Source of the DNA: Persebacter sp051009035
GTDB lineage: Bacteria > Pseudomonadota > Gammaproteobacteria > Tethybacterales > Persebacteraceae
Length of the DNA stretch: 16,097 bases
Direction of reading: 5' to 3'
NCBI GenBank assembly: GCA_051009035.1
Contig: JBPCWY010000053.1
Location: 1 to 16,097, forward strand
Part shown: positions 12,684 through 16,097 of the stretch, in pieces
How the letters are laid out: the number at the start of each line of letters is the position of its first letter
How positions within the stretch are numbered: position 1 is the stretch's first letter
Translations under genes and position numbers: made by a program
The notes under the pieces: generated by a model
Told to the model about the DNA's origin: nothing
Database searches by the model: none
Seen by the model: the letters and a program-made list of their open reading frames with translations, nothing else

Positions 12684-13648
12684 TGCGCCCGGCGCGCATT
12701 GACTGTTTGCAATATTGCAACTGGAACCGCGCGCGTTTTTTGGAAATGCGCGCGGGTAAATTGGACGCGGTGCATGCGACTGTTTGCTATCACGAAAATT
12801 TCCGCGAAACGGCGCAAAACATCGCCCGCTGGAACGGCATGTTTGCGCGCCATGCCGATTTAATTTTTCCCGGACGAAGCGCGGCGGATGTGCGCGCGGC
12901 TCAAGAAGGCGGGCGCACCGCGGTGTTTTTCGGATTCCAAAACTGCTCGCCGGCGGAAGACGACATTCGCTTGATTGAAATTTGCCATGCGCTCGGCGCG
13001 CGGTTTATGCAGTTAACATACAACGGGCAATCCCTGCTGGCGGGCGGATACGCCGAAGAGCGGGACGCGGGATTGACGCGCATGGGGCGGCGCGCCATCG
13101 CCGAAATGAACCGCCTCGGCATGATTATAGACATGTCGCATTCGGGCGAAACTTCCACTTTGCAGGCGGCGGAATTGTCGACGCGCCCGATTGCGGTAAC
13201 GCATGCCAATCCGGCGTTTTGGCATCCGGCGCGGCGCAACAAATCGGACGATGTCTTGCGCGCTATTGCCGCCGGAGACGGCATGCTGGGGTTGAGTTTG
13301 TATCCGCACCATCTCAAAGACGGGAGCGATTGCGCTTTGCAAAGTTTTTGCGATATGGCGGCGCGCGCGGCGGAAATAGCCGGCGCGGCGCACATTGGAA
13401 TCGGCAGCGATTTATGCCGCGGACAACCGGGAAGCGTTTTGGCGTGGATGCGGCATGGGCGAAGCTGGGAAGACGAAGAAGAAGAATTGGAATTTCCGCC
13501 GCAGCCGCCGTGGTTTGAATCCGCCGCCGATTTCGGCAATTTAGAAAGCGGGTTGCGCGCCGCCGGATTTAATCAAGCGGAAACGGACGGCGTCCTCGGC
13601 GAAAATTGGCTGCGTTTTTTTGAGCGCGGTTTTTCCCCGATGCCATGA
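12683..13648 (+). CDS. M19 membrane dipeptidase-like amidohydrolase lacking the HxD motif
   Basis: This 321-residue TIM-barrel hydrolase belongs to the renal/membrane dipeptidase family. Family features are LIEICHALGARFMQLTYN (~97-114), the E125/E126 region in GGYAEERDAGLT, GRRAIAEMNRLGMIIDMSH with H153, THANP with H174, NKSDD, and GIGSDL. Zinc dipeptidases carry an HxD pair near residue 10-25. Here that position reads RIDCLQYCNWNRARF, with no histidine pair, so one metal site is altered. I recall a proteobacterial subgroup with a matching DGLQY-x-NW opening, so this is probably a subfamily trait and not decay. No signal peptide is seen, so it is likely cytoplasmic. The substrate is unknown. 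A C-N bond in a compound that also yields an aldehyde is a reasonable inference. Both ends overlap neighbouring genes. Confidence 0.85.
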   Translation: MRPARIDCLQYCNWNRARFLEMRAGKLDAVHATVCYHENFRETAQNIARWNGMFARHADLIFPGRSAADVRAAQEGGRTAVFFGFQNCSPAEDDIRLIEICHALGARFMQLTYNGQSLLAGGYAEERDAGLTRMGRRAIAEMNRLGMIIDMSHSGETSTLQAAELSTRPIAVTHANPAFWHPARRNKSDDVLRAIAAGDGMLGLSLYPHHLKDGSDCALQSFCDMAARAAEIAGAAHIGIGSDLCRGQPGSVLAWMRHGRSWEDEEEELEFPPQPPWFESAADFGNLESGLRAAGFNQAETDGVLGENWLRFFERGFSPMP

Positions 13649-15288
13649 AAACCGCCCCGTTGCGCCCGCCCGCGGAAGTGATGCGGCTGCCGGTGCTGGG
13701 GTCGTTTTGCCAAACGCGGCTGAGTTTTATGCGCGTGTTGCTGCGCCGCCTAAAATCCGAAAATTGGCGTTTCGGGCGCGCGCTGTGGGACATCAACAAC
13801 AAAGGCGAAGGCGCCGCCGTCTACCGCGCCGAAGGTCCGCGCCGCGCCTATTCGCTCGTTGTTTTCGCCCACTCGCTGCCGCCGCACAAACGTTCCGACC
13901 GCGTGATTGCCGATGCGTGGGACGCGACTTTTACTTTGTTTGACGGCGCGCCGTCCCGCGCCCGCATCGCCCGAATGATGCGCGAAGTTCCCAAACAAGA
14001 AGCGGGCAGAAACAGCGCGCGGCAAATCGTGCTTTCGCGCGCAAACCGCAGCGCGCGCGTTTTTGATTCCGCCGTATCCGCGCTCGCCGCCGGACGGCAG
14101 CCGGAAGACATGTCCGCGGGTTATCTAATGCGCACCACCGCGGTTTACGGCAACGGCAAATTTGGCATCGCCGACCGCGCGCAAATCGCCGCCCGTCCGG
14201 AGTTTGCGCCGCCGTTTGCCGCGGAGATGCTGGCGGCGTATATGTTTCGCGCGTTTCCCGCCGATTTAGCCGAACACTTGGCGGCGGCGCGTTCTTCCCG
14301 CGCCGCGTCTTTGGATAAAAATTTGCGGCGCGCGCTGGGAATTGGCAATTCCACCGGACTCGGCATGGCGCCTTTTTTGGTTAATCATCCGATGTTGCTG
14401 CACCGCTGGATTGCGGCGCGCGAAACGGCGTTGGCGCGGGTGCGCGCGTTGCCCGTTGCGGAAGAAAGCGCGCAAGACGCGTTTTTGCGTTTGTTGCCGC
14501 GGGCGGCGGCGCATTTGCGCGGATGGCAAAGCGGCGACAGCGGACAGCAAAAAAACATTGCATGCCTTCGCCGCGACATGAAAACATTGCGCCAATATTG
14601 CGCCGAAAACATATTCGCCAAACGCCGCCCGTGGGATTTGCTTTACCGCAAAGGCGCAAAAGAATTTTCCATGGGCGGGCGCGAAATGCTCGTATCGTTG
14701 TTGCTGGAACCGCACGGCGCATTGGTCGACGGACTCGCCGCGGAAATGGGCGGGGACGAATCATTTTCTATGGACGGCAATGTTTCCGTTGCCGCGATGC
14801 GCCGTTTGGCGGCGCGGCATTACGCGCGCGCTTTGCGCTGCGATTTTTCGCGCCCCGATGCGCGCGCGCGGTTTTGGTATGTTTCCGAAGAAAAGCAGGA
14901 ACCGCGGCTCGGGCAAAGGGACGCGGACAGCGCGCGGTGGGAATTGCCGCTCGCCGTGTCGCGCGATGCGCGCGCGTTTTTTGGCGCGCTGCAAACTGCG
15001 GACGGCAAAACGCCGCTGGCGCGTTTTTTGCTGCGCCATCCGCAATACCGCGGCATGGCGCGGCGCGCGCAAATTGCGGCGCGGTTTCCTTACGGCGAGA
15101 TTCAGGATAATTTAATCGGCGCGGACATGCTGCCGCTGGATTTATTGCGCTGCAAACTTTCGTTTTTTGGCGCGGACCGGTTTGACCCGCGTTCCGACCG
15201 CTGGCTGCGGATTAACATGTTTGCGCGCGCGCCGTATCCGGACGAACTCGCCGCGCAGCCCGCGGACGAGTGGGCGTGGGGCGCATGA
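13645..15288 (+). CDS. Large protein of unknown function in the aldehyde dehydrogenase operon
   Basis: This 547-residue protein is soluble, Arg- and Ala-rich, with no signal peptide, no membrane helix and no catalytic motif I can name. It has sharply patterned blocks that read like a conserved enzyme: QTRLSFMRVLLRRLK (23-37), VIADAWDATFTLFDG (87-101), GYLMRTTAVYGNGKFG (159-174), GIGNSTGLGMAPFLVNHP (232-249) then LLHRWI, ARFWYVSEEKQEPRLG (408-423), IAARFPYGEIQDNLIGADM (477-495), KLSFFGADRFDPRSDRW (504-520). I recall similar full-length hypothetical proteins in other proteobacteria but no assigned function. The ATG overlaps the dipeptidase-like stop (ATGA), and its stop overlaps the DUF3726 start (ATGA), so the four products are made together. 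The glycine-rich GNSTGLG block may bind a cofactor or phosphate, but this is a guess. Confidence 0.8.
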   Translation: MKTAPLRPPAEVMRLPVLGSFCQTRLSFMRVLLRRLKSENWRFGRALWDINNKGEGAAVYRAEGPRRAYSLVVFAHSLPPHKRSDRVIADAWDATFTLFDGAPSRARIARMMREVPKQEAGRNSARQIVLSRANRSARVFDSAVSALAAGRQPEDMSAGYLMRTTAVYGNGKFGIADRAQIAARPEFAPPFAAEMLAAYMFRAFPADLAEHLAAARSSRAASLDKNLRRALGIGNSTGLGMAPFLVNHPMLLHRWIAARETALARVRALPVAEESAQDAFLRLLPRAAAHLRGWQSGDSGQQKNIACLRRDMKTLRQYCAENIFAKRRPWDLLYRKGAKEFSMGGREMLVSLLLEPHGALVDGLAAEMGGDESFSMDGNVSVAAMRRLAARHYARALRCDFSRPDARARFWYVSEEKQEPRLGQRDADSARWELPLAVSRDARAFFGALQTADGKTPLARFLLRHPQYRGMARRAQIAARFPYGEIQDNLIGADMLPLDLLRCKLSFFGADRFDPRSDRWLRINMFARAPYPDELAAQPADEWAWGA

Positions 15289-15905
15289 CTTATTCGTTGA
15301 ACGAATGCCAAAGCGCGGCGGCAAAAGCGGCGCGCGGCGGCGGTTTGGATTGGGGATTGGCGGAAGACGCGGGGCGCGCCGCCGCGTGGCTTGCGGCGCA
15401 TGGTTTGCCGGTATTATTTTCCGCCGCGCTTTTGCGGCGCGGGCGTTTTTCCGCGCCGCGCGAAAAAGAAATTTTATCCGGCGCATTAATTCCGGAAGAC
15501 GAAAAAATGCTTTGCCCTTTTTTATCCGGCGCGTTTATTGCGGACAACATGCGCGCCGCGCCGCCGCAGTGGCGTCTTGTGCGGGCGGCGCATCCGTTAA
15601 TTATTGCGGCGTTTGCCGGTTATGCCGCCGCGCCGCGCCGCGCGTTTTCCGCAACATGGGCGGGGGCGGAAATTATTACGGACGGCGCGCATGTTTTCGC
15701 CGCCGCGCGAAAAGGATTGTCCGCCCGTTGCGCCGATATGACAATTTCTCCCGCCGCCATGCCGGATTGTCCGCCGCCGCCCGCCGCCCGCCGCCGCATC
15801 GCCCCGGCGGAATGGCGGCGTTTGCAAACCCTTGCGGCGCGCACATTCATGCCGTCCGACCCGCATTCCCGCGCGCAAGACGCGGGCGCTCCCGAAACGG
15901 ATTAA
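15285..15905 (+). CDS. DUF3726 domain-containing protein
   Basis: This 206-residue protein matches DUF3726 at its N-terminus: SLNECQSAAAKAARGGGLDWGLAEDAGRAAAWL (4-36), where the family usually begins with SLNE, a KAARG(A/G)G stretch and WGLAEEAG. The rest is Ala-rich with a weaker match, including HPLIIAAFAGYAA (~98-110). The function of the family is unknown. It is short, cytoplasmic and without metal-site motifs. The ATG at 15285 overlaps the preceding stop (ATGA), so an upstream in-frame ATG at 15270 is rejected. It is the last gene of the operon and a hairpin terminator follows 33 nt later. The tail (PSDPHSRAQDAGAPETD) looks disordered. Confidence 0.8.
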   Translation: MTYSLNECQSAAAKAARGGGLDWGLAEDAGRAAAWLAAHGLPVLFSAALLRRGRFSAPREKEILSGALIPEDEKMLCPFLSGAFIADNMRAAPPQWRLVRAAHPLIIAAFAGYAAAPRRAFSATWAGAEIITDGAHVFAAARKGLSARCADMTISPAAMPDCPPPPAARRRIAPAEWRRLQTLAARTFMPSDPHSRAQDAGAPETD

Positions 15906-15938
15906 ATGAATTAATTGCGCGCGGGCGGGCGCAGTTTC

Positions 15939-15960
15939 GCGCGGTTTATACCGCGCTTTT
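15939..15960 (+). terminator. Rho-independent terminator of the aldehyde dehydrogenase operon
   Basis: GCGCGGT (15939-15945) pairs perfectly with ACCGCGC (15950-15956) around TTAT, and TTTT follows at once. This 7-bp GC-rich stem with a U tract lies 33 nt after the DUF3726 stop. Confidence 0.75.
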
Positions 15961-16000
15961 CATTCCAAAAAAAGCGGGTATTTTTTATTTCCATTTTCGC

Positions 16001-16097
16001 AAAAGAAAAAAATTTATGCGGAATATTGGAATCGCAAGAAAGTTTCGTTTTTGCGGAAATGGCAATGAAAGAAGAAGGCGGAAGTTTTATAAATGTT
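16001..16097. repeat. Diverged copy of the 9438-9670 repeat, cut by the window edge
   Basis: The AT-rich tail contains TTTATG (16013-16018), TCGCAAG (16032-16038), CGTTTTTGCGGAAAT (16046-16060) and GCGGAAGTTTTATAAATGTT (16078-16097) in the same order as the units at 9438 and 9551. The hairpin arms CGCAA and TTGCG are kept. A further unit seems to begin at 16078 and continue beyond the window. No gene is seen after 15905. Confidence 0.5.

Overview
The window is chromosomal DNA from a GC-rich proteobacterium. System I cytochrome c maturation genes (ccmABC), a DUF3726 protein and an opine/dipeptide-type ABC transporter point to the Alpha- or Gammaproteobacteria, but nothing visible here settles the class. 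The genes are GC-rich and packed head to tail with start/stop overlaps. The few longer gaps are AT-rich or repeat-rich.

Layout. (1) 1-143 is the 3' end of an enoyl-CoA hydratase/isomerase family gene. (2) 144-1038 is an accessory islet. It holds a small lysine-rich, AT-richer GIY-YIG-like gene (213-665) with its own promoter, Shine-Dalgarno sequence and terminator. A 138-bp element with perfect 31-bp inverted ends (REPIN/MITE-like) and short G-rich tandem repeats follow. (3) 1039-3035 is ccmA-ccmB-ccmC, the haem-handling ABC module of cytochrome c maturation, without ccmD or the later ccm genes. (4) 3063-7180 is a four-gene peptide/nickel-type ABC importer core: two permeases and two ATPases, with no substrate-binding protein in view. 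(5) 7250-9237 is rplS (ribosomal protein L19), away from its usual rpsP-rimM-trmD neighbours, followed by a GAF plus HD-GYP signalling protein. (6) 9238-9709 is non-coding: terminator-like hairpins, then an AT-rich imperfect tandem repeat of about 112 bp, a relative of which reappears at the end of the window. (7) 9710-11155 (minus strand) is a BepA-like M48 metalloprotease with a twin-arginine signal, transcribed divergently from (8) 11241-15905, a tightly coupled four-gene operon. That operon encodes an aldehyde dehydrogenase resembling alpha-ketoglutaric semialdehyde dehydrogenase, an M19 dipeptidase-like hydrolase without the usual first metal motif, a 547-residue protein of unknown function, and a DUF3726 protein. 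It ends at a clear hairpin terminator.

Two things stand out. First, four genes that begin transcription units (ccmA, rplS, the M48 protease, the aldehyde dehydrogenase) have a near-perfect -10 box only 6-8 nt before the ATG. This predicts leaderless or nearly leaderless mRNAs. Genes inside operons lack recognisable Shine-Dalgarno sequences and overlap their neighbours. The only gene with a classical leader and AGGAG is the putatively acquired GIY-YIG gene. Second, the 11241-15905 operon looks like an undescribed catabolic system built around proteins of unknown function.
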